Counted from the first letter of the stretch, positions 17,803-27,843 are shown. The stretch: DNA of 43,294 bases from Candidatus Scalindua sp. (GCA_030748215.1 JASMMK010000044.1:1-43294), one strand, 5' to 3'. Numbers and translations: made by a program. The notes: a model not told the origin generated them from the sequence alone.

Positions 17803-17933
17803 ATAAATAATATTTGTACAATACCACAATACCAAAATAGCCATAAGGCAAATCACAATAGATACTTAAATAAAAGCCACATTAAGCTGTACTTTTTTTG
17901 AGTTGCCTCTGGTTATGGCACATATTTTGATAT

Positions 17934-19856
17934 ATGAATTCGAAAGTCTATTTTTTCAACATTCAAAATAAGAGATTAAGAATGACAGAGACGACAAACA
18001 GTAGAAATAATAGACGATATGAAGGTGTTAAGTTTGTTCATAACCTGGAACCAGATTATCAAAATGTTCGCTTAGAGATACCAGGTGAGATTCATGAAAA
18101 AATCTTTACCAAACTTTCCCGTTTATACGGGAAACAGACAGCTAATGAATATATGCCGGAGCTTGAACGTATCTGTAAAGTCTATTATGCCTATAAAACT
18201 GAAGAGATAGTTGAGTTCACAAAAGCATTGAACCCAAAAAATCGTTTTACAGAAGAGGACGTTATCCTGATTACTTATGGGGATCTCGTTCGTGAAGAGG
18301 GAGTTTCTCCACTTACAACCCTATCAAAATTCTGTGGCCTTTATCTCAAGCACACCATCAATACACTTCACATACTCCCATTTTTTCCATATTCATCGGA
18401 CAGAGGTTTTTCGATTGAAGATTTTGAGACTGTAGACCCTGCGCTTGGAACGTGGGAAAATATTGAAAATCTTGAGACACGTTATAAACTGATGTTTGAT
18501 GGAGTGATAAACCATGTTTCATCAAAGAGCCGTTGGTTTCAGAGGTTCCTGGATGGTACCCCTCACTACAAAGACTTTTTTATCAGTTATGACTCATATG
18601 ATAAACTTACACCCGAGGAGCGAAGTGCTATTTTCAGGCCACGTACTACTGATATCCTTACAAAATTCTATACCATTGACGGAGAGAAACACGTCTGGTC
18701 AACTTTCTCCAAAGACCAGATAGATTTAAATTACAAAAACCCGGACGTACTGATAAGGGTTATTGAGATATTACTGTTATATGCGCGTAAAGGAGCTGAT
18801 ATTATCAGGCTTGATGCCATCACATTTCTCTGGGCAAGTCCGGGTACTTCATGTGCAAATCTGGAAGAGACACACCTGATTGTCAAGATCTTTCGAGACG
18901 TTTTAGACTTTGTTGCACCGCACGTGTCAATAATTTCAGAAACAAATATCCCGCACGAAGATAATATCTCATACTTTGGAAATGGAAATGACGAAGCACA
19001 CATGGTTTACAATTTCGCTCTCCCTCCTCTTACGCTTCACACATTTTACACAAAAGACACAACCAGGCTCACCGAGTGGGCAGAAAGTCTTAGGCCTCCT
19101 TCTGAGACAACAGCTTTTTTTAACTTTCTTGACTCACATGACGGCGTAGGACTGATGGCAGTTAAAGATATCTTATCGCACAACGAAATTAAGTTTATTA
19201 TTCAGAGAGCAAGAGAGCATGGAGGCGATATCTCTTACAAAACAGATAAAGAGGGTCAGGAAGTACCATACGAGATTAATATTACATGGTTTAATGCTCT
19301 TTGCAGGGAAGACGATGCTGTACATATAGACCGCCAGGTCAAAAAATTTATTGCATCAAGAGCTATAGCCTTAACCCTTCAAGGAGTTCCGGGAATTTAT
19401 CTACACAGCTTTTTTGGTACCAAGAACGATGTAGATGCAGTAAGCAGTCCTACAACTAAACGTGATATAAACCGTAAGGAACTTGATTACAATATACTCA
19501 TAAAAGCTATAGGTGACCCTGAAACGCTAACATCTAAAATCATCCATAATATGAACGCTCTCATTACTGTCAGAACAAAACAGAGCGCTTTCCATCCAAA
19601 TGGGGATCAAGAAGTCTTAAGAATCCAACCGGAAATATTTGCAGTTTTAAGAACATCTCCTGACTTAGACCAGCATATCCTCTCTTTAATTAATGTTACA
19701 GACGATGAGATGCAAGTTACAATTCCAATGAAGACTGTCAATATATCCAAACAAAAATGGTATGACCTTATCAGTCAGGATATGTATACATTTAAGGAAG
19801 AGGAGATCTCCCTTACATTGAGACCTTATGATGTTGTCTGGCTGGAACCACAATAA
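17934..19856 (+). CDS. GH13 subfamily 18 glycoside phosphorylase (sucrose phosphorylase-like)
   Basis: A 640-residue (beta/alpha)8 enzyme. The nucleophile is Asp294 in IIRLDAITFLW, the acid/base is Glu336 in IISETNIPHE, and the third carboxylate is Asp403 in NFLDSHDGVGL. The set and spacing fit GH13_18, whose members split an alpha-glucoside with phosphate to give glucose 1-phosphate. Sucrose, glucosylglycerate and glucosylglycerol are known substrates in the subfamily; I cannot choose, though glucosylglycerate is a common osmolyte. Phosphorolysis saves one ATP. Gene order with phosphofructokinase and pyruvate kinase supports catabolism. An in-frame ATG at 17982 (MTETTNSRNN) may be the true start, since neither has a strong ribosome site. 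pfk starts 3 bases after the stop. Confidence 0.88.
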   Translation: MNSKVYFFNIQNKRLRMTETTNSRNNRRYEGVKFVHNLEPDYQNVRLEIPGEIHEKIFTKLSRLYGKQTANEYMPELERICKVYYAYKTEEIVEFTKALNPKNRFTEEDVILITYGDLVREEGVSPLTTLSKFCGLYLKHTINTLHILPFFPYSSDRGFSIEDFETVDPALGTWENIENLETRYKLMFDGVINHVSSKSRWFQRFLDGTPHYKDFFISYDSYDKLTPEERSAIFRPRTTDILTKFYTIDGEKHVWSTFSKDQIDLNYKNPDVLIRVIEILLLYARKGADIIRLDAITFLWASPGTSCANLEETHLIVKIFRDVLDFVAPHVSIISETNIPHEDNISYFGNGNDEAHMVYNFALPPLTLHTFYTKDTTRLTEWAESLRPPSETTAFFNFLDSHDGVGLMAVKDILSHNEIKFIIQRAREHGGDISYKTDKEGQEVPYEINITWFNALCREDDAVHIDRQVKKFIASRAIALTLQGVPGIYLHSFFGTKNDVDAVSSPTTKRDINRKELDYNILIKAIGDPETLTSKIIHNMNALITVRTKQSAFHPNGDQEVLRIQPEIFAVLRTSPDLDQHILSLINVTDDEMQVTIPMKTVNISKQKWYDLISQDMYTFKEEEISLTLRPYDVVWLEPQ

Positions 19857-19859
19857 CTA

Positions 19860-21236
19860 ATGTCTAAAACTTTTAAAATGAAAAAACCTGATTTCACTAT
19901 TCCTCTTTTGGGGAAACCAACATTACAACTATCCTCAATGACCCACAAGAAGGATGTCTGGAGGACAAGTTATGTAAACGATGACCAGTTTATTCTTCAT
20001 GATATCTCTGTTTCCAAAGGTTCATTGGGCAGCAATGATAACCGGTACAACCTGATAGAAAAGGCCGGCCCGAGGGAAAATATTTATTTCGACCCATCCA
20101 AGGTACGGGCAGGAATAGTTACCTGTGGCGGCCTTTGCCCAGGACTCAACGATGTGATACGGGCAATCGTTATGACCCTGTGGTATCGTTACGGCACAAA
20201 ATTGATATCCGGTTTCATGTATGGATATCGAGGTCTCCTTTCGCAATTCAACCTGCCTGTTATGGAGTTGAATCCGGAGATAGTATCCAAGATTCATAGC
20301 CTTGGGGGCACTATCCTCGGATCTTCGCGAGGCCACGGTGAGTGTATTGAAGAGATTGTGGATTCCCTCGAACGCATGAACATTAATATGCTTTTTGTCA
20401 TTGGTGGTGACGGAACACAAAGGGGCGCTCTGGATATTACTGAAGAGGCAAAGAAGCGTAATCTAAAAATTTCCATCGTAGGAGTACCCAAGACCATTGA
20501 CAATGATTTGTGTTTTGTAGACAAATCATTCGGATTTGAGACAGCAGTTTCACGTGCTGTAGATGCAGTTTCCTGCGCACATGTGGAAGCACATGATGGA
20601 GTTAACGGAATTGGAATTGTTAAGGTAATGGGGCGTGAATCCGGGTTTATCGCTGCCAACACGGCCCTGGCCATCAATGATGTGAATTATGTTCTCATCC
20701 CGGAAGTAAAATTTGATCTCGAAGGAGAAAATGGTTTGTTCGCCAATCTTGAAAGGAGGCTTAAGCAGCTGAATCATGCAGTAATCCTGGTAGCAGAAGG
20801 TGCGGGACAGGAATATATGAAAGATTCAGAAGCCATAGACGAGTCAGGTAATGTAAAGCTCAATGATATAGGTATCTTCCTCAAAGAACAAATTGGTGAA
20901 TATTTCAAAAAGAAGAAAGTGGATATTAACCTGAAATATATTGATCCAAGTTATATGATCAGAAGCGCTCCCGCAAATTCTAATGATTCAGTATACTGCA
21001 CGAAGCTCGGTGCTTATGCAGTACACGCGGCCATGGCAGGAAAGACCGGAATGATCGTAAGTTTCATTAATTCTCACTTTGTGCATGTACCAATTCGTCT
21101 GGCAGTTTCAGGCAGAAAACGCGTCGACCCACATCAGGAACTCTGGCGTGACGTAATTGAGGCAACTGGTCAACCTCTACTTATAAAAGAACGCAGGGCA
21201 AAGCACCGCGCAAAAAAAGCAAGAAATGATAAATAA
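19860..21236 (+). CDS. 6-phosphofructokinase, likely ATP-dependent (plant-like group)
   Basis: A 458-residue phosphofructokinase with an extended N-terminus. Motifs are GIVTCGGLCPGLNDVIRA, GYRGLL, VIGGDGTQRGA, VPKTIDNDL, and MGRESGFIAANTAL. In E. coli numbering, Gly104 and Gly124 go with ATP use, while Asp104 and Lys124 go with pyrophosphate. This protein has the Gly at 104 (GGDGT) but the Lys at 124 (PKTIDND), the pattern of plant and trypanosome ATP-dependent enzymes. ATP use is therefore favoured but not certain. It is almost fused to the sugar phosphorylase gene and precedes pyruvate kinase by 35 bases. Confidence 0.92.
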   Translation: MSKTFKMKKPDFTIPLLGKPTLQLSSMTHKKDVWRTSYVNDDQFILHDISVSKGSLGSNDNRYNLIEKAGPRENIYFDPSKVRAGIVTCGGLCPGLNDVIRAIVMTLWYRYGTKLISGFMYGYRGLLSQFNLPVMELNPEIVSKIHSLGGTILGSSRGHGECIEEIVDSLERMNINMLFVIGGDGTQRGALDITEEAKKRNLKISIVGVPKTIDNDLCFVDKSFGFETAVSRAVDAVSCAHVEAHDGVNGIGIVKVMGRESGFIAANTALAINDVNYVLIPEVKFDLEGENGLFANLERRLKQLNHAVILVAEGAGQEYMKDSEAIDESGNVKLNDIGIFLKEQIGEYFKKKKVDINLKYIDPSYMIRSAPANSNDSVYCTKLGAYAVHAAMAGKTGMIVSFINSHFVHVPIRLAVSGRKRVDPHQELWRDVIEATGQPLLIKERRAKHRAKKARNDK

Positions 21237-21271
21237 GAGAACCTTCTAACCAGAAAGGGAGATTATTCAAA

Positions 21272-22699
21272 ATGATAAAGACCAAAATAATCGCCACGCT
21301 CGGGCCTTCCTGCAATAAACCGGATGTTCTTGAATCAATGATCGACCATGGTGTCGATATCTTTCGATTGAACTTTTCTCACGGCACATTAGACTTGCAT
21401 TCACAATCACTAAAAATATTGAATGACGTTCGCACACAGAACCGTCACGCGACTGCCGTGATGGGTGACCTATGCGGCCCGAAGATCCGTATCGGACGTA
21501 TCCAACCTGATGGAGAGATGTTAACAGAAGGAAATGAAGTCTGCATTGTACACGGTGATGAACAGGGTAACATAGATCGCTTTAGCACAAATTATGAATA
21601 TTTTTCTCAAGATGTTGAAGTTGGCCAACGTGTCTTTGTCGACGATGGCCAGATTGCTTTGCATGTAATCAGAAAAGACGGTGATCAAACTGTATGTGAG
21701 GTTGTAGTCGGAGGACCACTGCACAGCAATAAGGGAATCAATCTGCCTGACTCCACAATCAGCACACCTTCAATCACAGAACATGACTGGAAATGCGTTG
21801 ATTGGGCTATCCAGCACAAAGTAGATTTTCTGGCGCTAAGTTTCGTAAGATCAGCAGAAGAAATAACTCTTCTAAAAAACCATCTCAGTAAAGCCGAAGC
21901 TGACATAAAAGTAATCGCCAAGATCGAAACACCGCAAGCATTGACTCATTTGGAAAGTATCATACAGGCAAGCGATGCAATATTAGTTGCACGTGGTGAT
22001 TTAGGTGTTGAAATGGATCTTGCCGAAGTACCTATCATACAAAAGAAAATTACTCTAATCTGTCGACGCCTCGGTAAACCCGTAATAGTTGCCACTCAGA
22101 TGTTGCAAAGTATGATTAATAGCCCTGTTGCAACTAGAGCTGAAGTCTCAGATGTAGCTAACGCTATAATGGATTTAACAGATGCTGTTATGCTTTCCGG
22201 TGAAACCGCCGTGGGTAAATACCCGCTCAAAGCAGCAGATACTATAAGACGCATTGCACGTGTAACAGAAAATTTTGTTGATAAAGATAAAGGTATACAA
22301 CGTAGAACAATTGTAACGGACGAATCGGCCCTGGCAACAACGATTGCCCACAGCGTAGGCATTATTGTTAATGATATTTCTGCGAAGCTTGTTGCCGTAT
22401 GGTCGCAAACCGGAACGACAGTCAGGTTGCTCAGCAAGGAACGTATCAGAGCCCCTATACTCGCGTTGAGCTCCGACCAGCACACGTGTAACCAGATGAG
22501 TCTGCATTATGGCGTAATACCACGTTGCCAACCAATTCCGGAAAACATCGATATGTTTTCCAAAATAGTGGACCACTATATTATCAGTCGCAAATGGGCC
22601 CAAGTCGGAGATAAGGTTGTCATGGTAGTCGGTCAACAAATCGGCATTTCCGGTGCCACCAATGCTGTTATAGTCCGCACAATCAGTGATAGTCAATAG
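21272..22699 (+). CDS. pyk: Pyruvate kinase
   Basis: A 475-residue enzyme that makes pyruvate and ATP from phosphoenolpyruvate. It opens TKIIATLGPSCNKPDVLESM and has FRLNFSHGT, GDLCGPKIRIG, the KIETPQAL segment with the catalytic lysine region, VARGDLGVEMDL, and the MLSGETAVGKYPLKA motif. The C-terminal allosteric domain is present. GGGAG lies about 10 bases before the ATG. The position between phosphofructokinase and acetate kinase puts it in the middle of a sugar-to-acetate cluster. Confidence 0.97.
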   Translation: MIKTKIIATLGPSCNKPDVLESMIDHGVDIFRLNFSHGTLDLHSQSLKILNDVRTQNRHATAVMGDLCGPKIRIGRIQPDGEMLTEGNEVCIVHGDEQGNIDRFSTNYEYFSQDVEVGQRVFVDDGQIALHVIRKDGDQTVCEVVVGGPLHSNKGINLPDSTISTPSITEHDWKCVDWAIQHKVDFLALSFVRSAEEITLLKNHLSKAEADIKVIAKIETPQALTHLESIIQASDAILVARGDLGVEMDLAEVPIIQKKITLICRRLGKPVIVATQMLQSMINSPVATRAEVSDVANAIMDLTDAVMLSGETAVGKYPLKAADTIRRIARVTENFVDKDKGIQRRTIVTDESALATTIAHSVGIIVNDISAKLVAVWSQTGTTVRLLSKERIRAPILALSSDQHTCNQMSLHYGVIPRCQPIPENIDMFSKIVDHYIISRKWAQVGDKVVMVVGQQIGISGATNAVIVRTISDSQ

Positions 22700-22798
22700 C
22701 CAAAAGTTTGAAGTGTCTAAAGTGAGCTAAAATGCCTAAAGCTAAAAAATAAAAGATTTATTTTTAGACCCAAACTGAATAACCAGAGGCCATAGCAT

Positions 22799-24013
22799 AT
22801 GAATATAAAAAGAGACTTAAAGGTTCTGGTGATTAACTGCGGCAGCTCTTCGGTTAAATTTCAACTTATCAATATGGCCGATGAAAATGTCCTTGCCAGT
22901 GGCATAGCTGAAAGGCTCGAACTTCCTCAATCGCTTATTAAATTTAAATTTGGCAATAAAAACTTTACTAAAGAGTTTGATGCCCTTGATCACAGCACTG
23001 CAATTTCAGAGATTCTTGATGCCGTTACACACGGCCAACTCGGAGTTATCGATGATAAAAGTGAAATCTCTGCGGTAGGGCACAGGGTTGTTCACGGAGC
23101 AGAACAATTCACGGAATCTGTTCTTATAACAGATGATACTATCAAACAGATCGAATCCTGCATTGATCTGGCCCCACTTCATAACCCTCATAATTTGAAG
23201 GGAATACTTGTATGTAGAGAACTTCTGCCCGAACTTCCACAGATAGCTGTATTTGACACTGCCTTTCATCACACAATGGAAGACCATGTTTATACATATG
23301 CTCTTGCCTATAGATTCTATGAAAAATACTGGTTCAGACGTTATGGATTTCACGGAACCAGTCATTTCTATGTTGCACATAGGGCAGCAGAAATTGTTGG
23401 AAAGAACGTACAGGGATTAAAAATAATTACGTGTCATCTGGGAAACGGGGCAAGTGTTGCAGCAGTTAAGTACGGCAAATCTATAGATACATCTATGGGA
23501 TTCACGCCTTTGGAAGGCCTGGTAATGGGAACCAGATGCGGAGATGTTGACCCCGCAATGGTTCTATTCATAATGGAGAAGGAAGGGCTTAGTCCGCATG
23601 AGTGCGATATGCTGATGAACCATGAATGCGGCCTGCTGGGAGTGTCAGGAATCAGTTCAGATATGCGGGATCTTCTTAAGGCATTTCAAGAAGGAAATGA
23701 CAGAGCAAGACTCGCTTTGCAAATGTATACATACCGGATCAGAAAATATATTGGCATGTATTCAGCGTCAATGAATGGCGTCGACCTGATCGTCTTTACC
23801 GGTGGGATCGGAGAAAATGCGGTACTTATCAGGAGTATGTGTTGTACTGACATGGAATATCTTGGTATTGACTTTGATGAAAAAAAGAACAAGAAGACAG
23901 TTGGAATAGAAGGAGAGTTAACCTCCCAGAATTCTAAAGTCAGGGTGCTGTGCGTGCCGACAAATGAAGAACTGGTAATAGCCAGGGACACGGCACGGAT
24001 AATTGACAATTAA
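22799..24013 (+). CDS. ackA: Acetate kinase
   Basis: A 404-residue ASKHA-fold kinase that forms acetate and ATP from acetyl phosphate, or the reverse. Conserved features are VLVINCGSSSVKFQLI at the N-terminus, GHRVVHGAEQF, FDTAFHHTM, RRYGFHGTSHFYV, CHLGNGASVAA with MGFTPLEGLVMGTRCGDVDP, and FTGGIGENAVLIR. It is adjacent to pta, as in most bacteria. In an autotroph it may serve acetate assimilation as well as energy-yielding acetate formation. Confidence 0.97.
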   Translation: MNIKRDLKVLVINCGSSSVKFQLINMADENVLASGIAERLELPQSLIKFKFGNKNFTKEFDALDHSTAISEILDAVTHGQLGVIDDKSEISAVGHRVVHGAEQFTESVLITDDTIKQIESCIDLAPLHNPHNLKGILVCRELLPELPQIAVFDTAFHHTMEDHVYTYALAYRFYEKYWFRRYGFHGTSHFYVAHRAAEIVGKNVQGLKIITCHLGNGASVAAVKYGKSIDTSMGFTPLEGLVMGTRCGDVDPAMVLFIMEKEGLSPHECDMLMNHECGLLGVSGISSDMRDLLKAFQEGNDRARLALQMYTYRIRKYIGMYSASMNGVDLIVFTGGIGENAVLIRSMCCTDMEYLGIDFDEKKNKKTVGIEGELTSQNSKVRVLCVPTNEELVIARDTARIIDN

Positions 24014-24119
24014 AAAGAATACGGAATAGAGATCTCCCGAGAAAACTAAATTCAAAAAAGCTTTTATTTGTACACATCTGTGAAAATCCGTGTCCTATTA
24101 ATTTAAGGAACGAATCATA

Positions 24120-26222
24120 ATGGCAAAAAATATCTACCTGGCCTCTACTGGTCCAAAATCAGGGAAGAGCATAATCTGCCTTGGCTTAATCAACGCCTTC
24201 AAGGGCATGGTTACTAACGTCGGATATTTTAAACCCATAGGGCAGAAATACAGGTCAAATGAAATCCATGACAAAGAATCAATAATGATTAAAGAAATAT
24301 ACGGCATTGAAGACGAACTGAAACACATCAACCCAGTATCTATAAAAGAACTAAATCATTACATTACAAATAAAGAAGAAGAAACATTCTTTCAGAAGAT
24401 TCAGAAATCTTATAGAACGGTAGAGAAGGATAAAGATATGGTCATCATAGATGGAACTGATTATTTAGGAATGAAGACCACACTTGAGTTTGATATCAAT
24501 GCTGACATAGCGAATAACCTGAATGCCGGGATAATCCTTATTGAAGACGGATATGGAAAATCTATAAACGAAATATACTCCGGTGTATTAACGGGCAGAG
24601 ATTCCTTTGATGAACAGTCCAGTGATTTTCTGGGTGTTATTGTTAATAAGATAGAACCTGAAAGGCTGTCAGAGGTAGACCAAGGTCTGAGAGAAAAAAT
24701 TGAAAAGCATAAAATAGATTATTTAGGAACAGTACCCTGTGATTCGATTTTGCCGAAACCCCGTTTATACGATGTTGCCAGGAGCCTTGATGCTGAAATT
24801 CTGTTCGGACGGGATCATCTCTCGAACATCGCAGCAGAAACAATAATTGCCTCTATGGGTTTTGAAAATGCACTGAGGTATATACACGATGGATCACTCA
24901 TCATTACCGGAGGTGATAGAAACGAGATACTTCTTGGCTGTGTAACATCCTTAATCTCTCCCTCATACCCAAATATTTCAGGAATCGTTTTAACAGGCGG
25001 TCTCACCCCGAATGATAACATAATGAAACTGATAGAAACTTTGTCTGATTTACCTCTTCCAATTTTCAGTGTAAAGGACAACACAATAGAGGCTGTGAAC
25101 AAAATCAACTCTCTTGCTGTCCACGTATCTTCAAATGATTGCCAGAAAATTGATATAGCTAAATCCCTGGTACACCAGCATGTAGATTATGAAAAAATAA
25201 ACGATAAACTGAAGCTGGAAAAGGTCAGAAAACGAACACCAGAGATATTCAAATACGAAATATTAGAGAGAGCGTGTTCAGAAAAGAAGCGTATAGTTCT
25301 TCCTGAAGGGGAGGACGACAGGACTTTACAAGCTGCGGTATGGGCTGAAGAGAGAAAGATTGCTGATATAACACTTTTAGGCGATAAGGATTTGATTATG
25401 AAAAAAGCTGCAGCATTGGGTTTGAAACTGAACAGCGGAATCGACATCATAAATCCCGGAGAATCACAAAAGTTTGAAGATTATGTTAACACCTATTATG
25501 AACTGAGAAAGCATAAACATTACACAATGGATAATGCACAAGATCGAATGCAGGACACAATCTATTACGGAACTATGATGATATATAAGGGAGAGGCAGA
25601 TGGGCTGGTTTCCGGTGCAATTAACACAACGCAGCACACAATCAGGCCGGCATTTGAAATAATTAAAACAAAACCCGGCATTAATAATGCTTCCAGTATA
25701 TTTCTCATGTGTCTGAAAGACCGGGTGCTTGCTTATGGCGATTGTGCAATAATCCCTATCCCAACTGCCGAACAGCTATCAGATATTGCCATCACAAGCG
25801 CAGATACGGCTAATAATTTCGGTATAGACCCGTACGTCGCCATGCTTTCATATTCTACCGGCAAATCAGGAAAGGGGCCGGAAGTTGATAAGGTAAGAGA
25901 AGCGACAGAAATTGCAAGACAAAAAAGACCTGACCTTCTTATAGAAGGCCCAATACAATACGATGCCGCCATTGATCCGGAAGTGGCCAGAATCAAGCTT
26001 CCGGACAGCAAAGTGGCTGGCAAAGCAACAGTCTTTATTTTTCCTGATTTAAACACAGGTAACAATACATATAAGGCAGTACAGCGGTCTTCCGGTGCTA
26101 TCGCTATAGGTCCGATAATACAAGGCCTAAAGAAGCCGGTAAACGATCTCAGTAGAGGATGCGTTGTGGAAGACATCGTTTATACTATAGCCATAACTGC
26201 AATACAGGTGAAGTCAAAATAG
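24120..26222 (+). CDS. pta: Phosphate acetyltransferase, long form
   Basis: A 700-residue protein interconverting acetyl-CoA and acetyl phosphate. The N-terminal third is a BioD-like P-loop domain (STGPKSGKSIICLGL). A DRTGG-type domain follows (about residues 215-340), and the catalytic PTA_PTB domain starts near residue 375 (RIVLPEGEDDRTLQAA) with SGAINTTQHTIRPAFEIIKT and SYSTGKSGKGPEVDKV. This is the E. coli-like long form, in which the N-terminal part has a regulatory and oligomerising role. It ends the carbon cluster; an AT-rich hairpin with a T run follows. Confidence 0.96.
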   Translation: MAKNIYLASTGPKSGKSIICLGLINAFKGMVTNVGYFKPIGQKYRSNEIHDKESIMIKEIYGIEDELKHINPVSIKELNHYITNKEEETFFQKIQKSYRTVEKDKDMVIIDGTDYLGMKTTLEFDINADIANNLNAGIILIEDGYGKSINEIYSGVLTGRDSFDEQSSDFLGVIVNKIEPERLSEVDQGLREKIEKHKIDYLGTVPCDSILPKPRLYDVARSLDAEILFGRDHLSNIAAETIIASMGFENALRYIHDGSLIITGGDRNEILLGCVTSLISPSYPNISGIVLTGGLTPNDNIMKLIETLSDLPLPIFSVKDNTIEAVNKINSLAVHVSSNDCQKIDIAKSLVHQHVDYEKINDKLKLEKVRKRTPEIFKYEILERACSEKKRIVLPEGEDDRTLQAAVWAEERKIADITLLGDKDLIMKKAAALGLKLNSGIDIINPGESQKFEDYVNTYYELRKHKHYTMDNAQDRMQDTIYYGTMMIYKGEADGLVSGAINTTQHTIRPAFEIIKTKPGINNASSIFLMCLKDRVLAYGDCAIIPIPTAEQLSDIAITSADTANNFGIDPYVAMLSYSTGKSGKGPEVDKVREATEIARQKRPDLLIEGPIQYDAAIDPEVARIKLPDSKVAGKATVFIFPDLNTGNNTYKAVQRSSGAIAIGPIIQGLKKPVNDLSRGCVVEDIVYTIAITAIQVKSK

Positions 26223-26257
26223 ACATTTAGTGAACCCCTATTATTTTTGCCATTCTC

Positions 26258-26289
26258 AAAAAAAGATTTATATGTTAGAATCTTTTTTT
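26258..26289. terminator. AT-rich hairpin with T run after pta
   Basis: AAAAAAAGATT (26258-26268) and AATCTTTTTTT (26279-26289) form an 11-pair stem with a ten-base loop, ending in seven T. The stem is weak because it is nearly all A-T, but the layout fits an intrinsic terminator between pta and the DUF1015 gene. Confidence 0.45.
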
Positions 26290-26322
26290 ACTATAAATCG
26301 TTAACACTTATTAGGATTAGAA

Positions 26323-27648
26323 ATGGCAACTATATTACCGTTCAGAGGGCTTAGATATAACCCTGAAAAAATAAAAGATATTTCGAAAGTAATTACTCCT
26401 CCTTATGACGTTATCTCAGAAAAGGAGAGAGATGACTATTACGAACTCCACCCGGACAACATCATACGACTGATCCTGAGTAAGGAACTTCCCGGCGATG
26501 ATCAATCTAATAATAAATATTCAAGGTCTGGAGAATTCTTTGATACATGGAGAAAGGAAGAAGTTCTGAAAGAGGAAGCAGAACCCGCTATATACATTTA
26601 TGCACAAGAGTTCACTTTATCAGACAAGAAATATACACGAAGGGGATTCATCTCCTTAGTAAAGCTGGAAGATTTTCAAACAGGAGAAATTTATCCTCAC
26701 GAGCATACACTTGCAAAGCCAAAAGAAGACAGGATGAATTTGATGAAGGCCTGTAACGCAAATCTAAGCCAGGTATTTACATTCTTTGAAGATGAAGATG
26801 CTAAAATAGCCAGTTTCTTACATAAAGCATCTGAAGGAGACCCGGATATCGATTTTACAGATATTTATGGCGTCAAGAATTCGCTCTGGGCCATAAAAGA
26901 TAAAGCGGTTATTGAAAAGTTAATTGCACAAATGAAGGACAGGGCGCTGTTCATAGCAGACGGGCACCACCGCTATGAAACGGCACTGTTTTATAGAGAT
27001 CTTGTGAATGGAACGAAAAAGGAGCAGAACGGTAACGAAGACTCTCCAGCCGACTATATCATGATGATGTGCGTCTCTATGGAAGATCCGGGGCTTGTGA
27101 TTTTGCCAACACATAGACTGGCCAGGAATATAGAAAACCTTGATCCCGAAAAGGTTAAGAGTTCACTAAATGAGGTTTTTGATGTCAGTGACTTGGGAAG
27201 TGATTGCAATGCAGAAACATTTGAACTAAAACTCAGCGAAGATGCTCATAAACATAAAATTGGTATGTACATAGGTGAGAGCGACAAAAAATTCTATATT
27301 CTAACCCTGCGTGATGAAAGACTTCTCGACCCGATTTTGACAGGTGAATATGTTGAATGGAAGTCTATTGATACAGGGATCTTACACGGCGTCATATTTG
27401 ACAGGGCACTGGGCATTCAGGCAAAAAATATTTCCAAATCTGAAAACGTCAAATACAATCAAGGCGTAGAAGACTCGGTTGCAAAGGTAAACGAAGGAGA
27501 ATACCAGATCGCTTTTTTCCTCAATCCTACAAAAATAGGTCAGATAAAGGACATTGCAACTAAAAGGCATAAGATGCCCCCTAAGGCAACATATTTCTAC
27601 CCTAAACTTATGACTGGAATGGTTGTCAGACATATTCCCGGCACCTAG
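26323..27648 (+). CDS. DUF1015 family protein
   Basis: A 441-residue cytoplasmic protein. It opens ILPFRGLRYNPEKIKDISKVITPPYDVI and has YPHEHTLAKPKEDRM and FIADGHHRYETALFYRD; all are hallmarks of DUF1015, whose members are widespread in anaerobes. No function has been established for the family to my knowledge. The conserved DGHHR and HEHT histidines could bind metal or phosphate, but that is inference. It is set apart from pta by a terminator-like hairpin and from the SAM riboswitch by its own stop, so it is probably transcribed alone. Confidence 0.9.
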   Translation: MATILPFRGLRYNPEKIKDISKVITPPYDVISEKERDDYYELHPDNIIRLILSKELPGDDQSNNKYSRSGEFFDTWRKEEVLKEEAEPAIYIYAQEFTLSDKKYTRRGFISLVKLEDFQTGEIYPHEHTLAKPKEDRMNLMKACNANLSQVFTFFEDEDAKIASFLHKASEGDPDIDFTDIYGVKNSLWAIKDKAVIEKLIAQMKDRALFIADGHHRYETALFYRDLVNGTKKEQNGNEDSPADYIMMMCVSMEDPGLVILPTHRLARNIENLDPEKVKSSLNEVFDVSDLGSDCNAETFELKLSEDAHKHKIGMYIGESDKKFYILTLRDERLLDPILTGEYVEWKSIDTGILHGVIFDRALGIQAKNISKSENVKYNQGVEDSVAKVNEGEYQIAFFLNPTKIGQIKDIATKRHKMPPKATYFYPKLMTGMVVRHIPGT

Positions 27649-27683
27649 GGATTGGCAATTGATCAGGACATTCATAATATTTG

Positions 27684-27712
27684 TTGACTTTAAATTAAAT
27701 TTTAACTAGACT
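27684..27712 (+). promoter_or_regulatory. Promoter of the SAM-riboswitch transcript
   Basis: TTGACT (27684-27689) and TAGACT (27707-27712) have a 17-base spacer. Transcription would begin near 27719, about 16 bases before the riboswitch P1 helix, as expected for a riboswitch promoter. Confidence 0.55.
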
Positions 27713-27734
27713 ACTAAGTTCAAATGGAAATTTA

Positions 27735-27843
27735 GACTTATCAAGAGTGGTGGAGGGAATGGCCCTGGGAAACCACAGCAACCGGTCTTGGCGGAATGTC
27801 AGGATGCTGGTGCTAACTCCTACCTGCTAGGGGAAGATAAGAT
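27735..27843 (+). promoter_or_regulatory. SAM-I (S-box) riboswitch aptamer
   Basis: The P1 strands CTTATC (27737-27742) and GATAAG (27836-27841) enclose the conserved S-box core. It has AGAGTGGTGGAGGGAATGG, then CCTGGGAAACCACAGCAACC with the kink-turn, then GGTGCTAACTCCTACCTG. These blocks and their spacing are diagnostic of SAM-I. The RNA binds S-adenosylmethionine and lowers expression when SAM is plentiful. The 3' P1 strand can alternatively pair with TTCTTATCTT (27863-27872) to form an antiterminator. It controls the threonine-synthase-like gene and probably the carrier protein gene. Confidence 0.96.

Noticed and set aside
22175-22696. A 173-codon frame antisense to pyruvate kinase
   Set aside because: It lies wholly opposite a strongly conserved gene, has no ribosome site and no recognisable domain; similar antisense frames opposite dxs, nadK and pta were rejected for the same reason.
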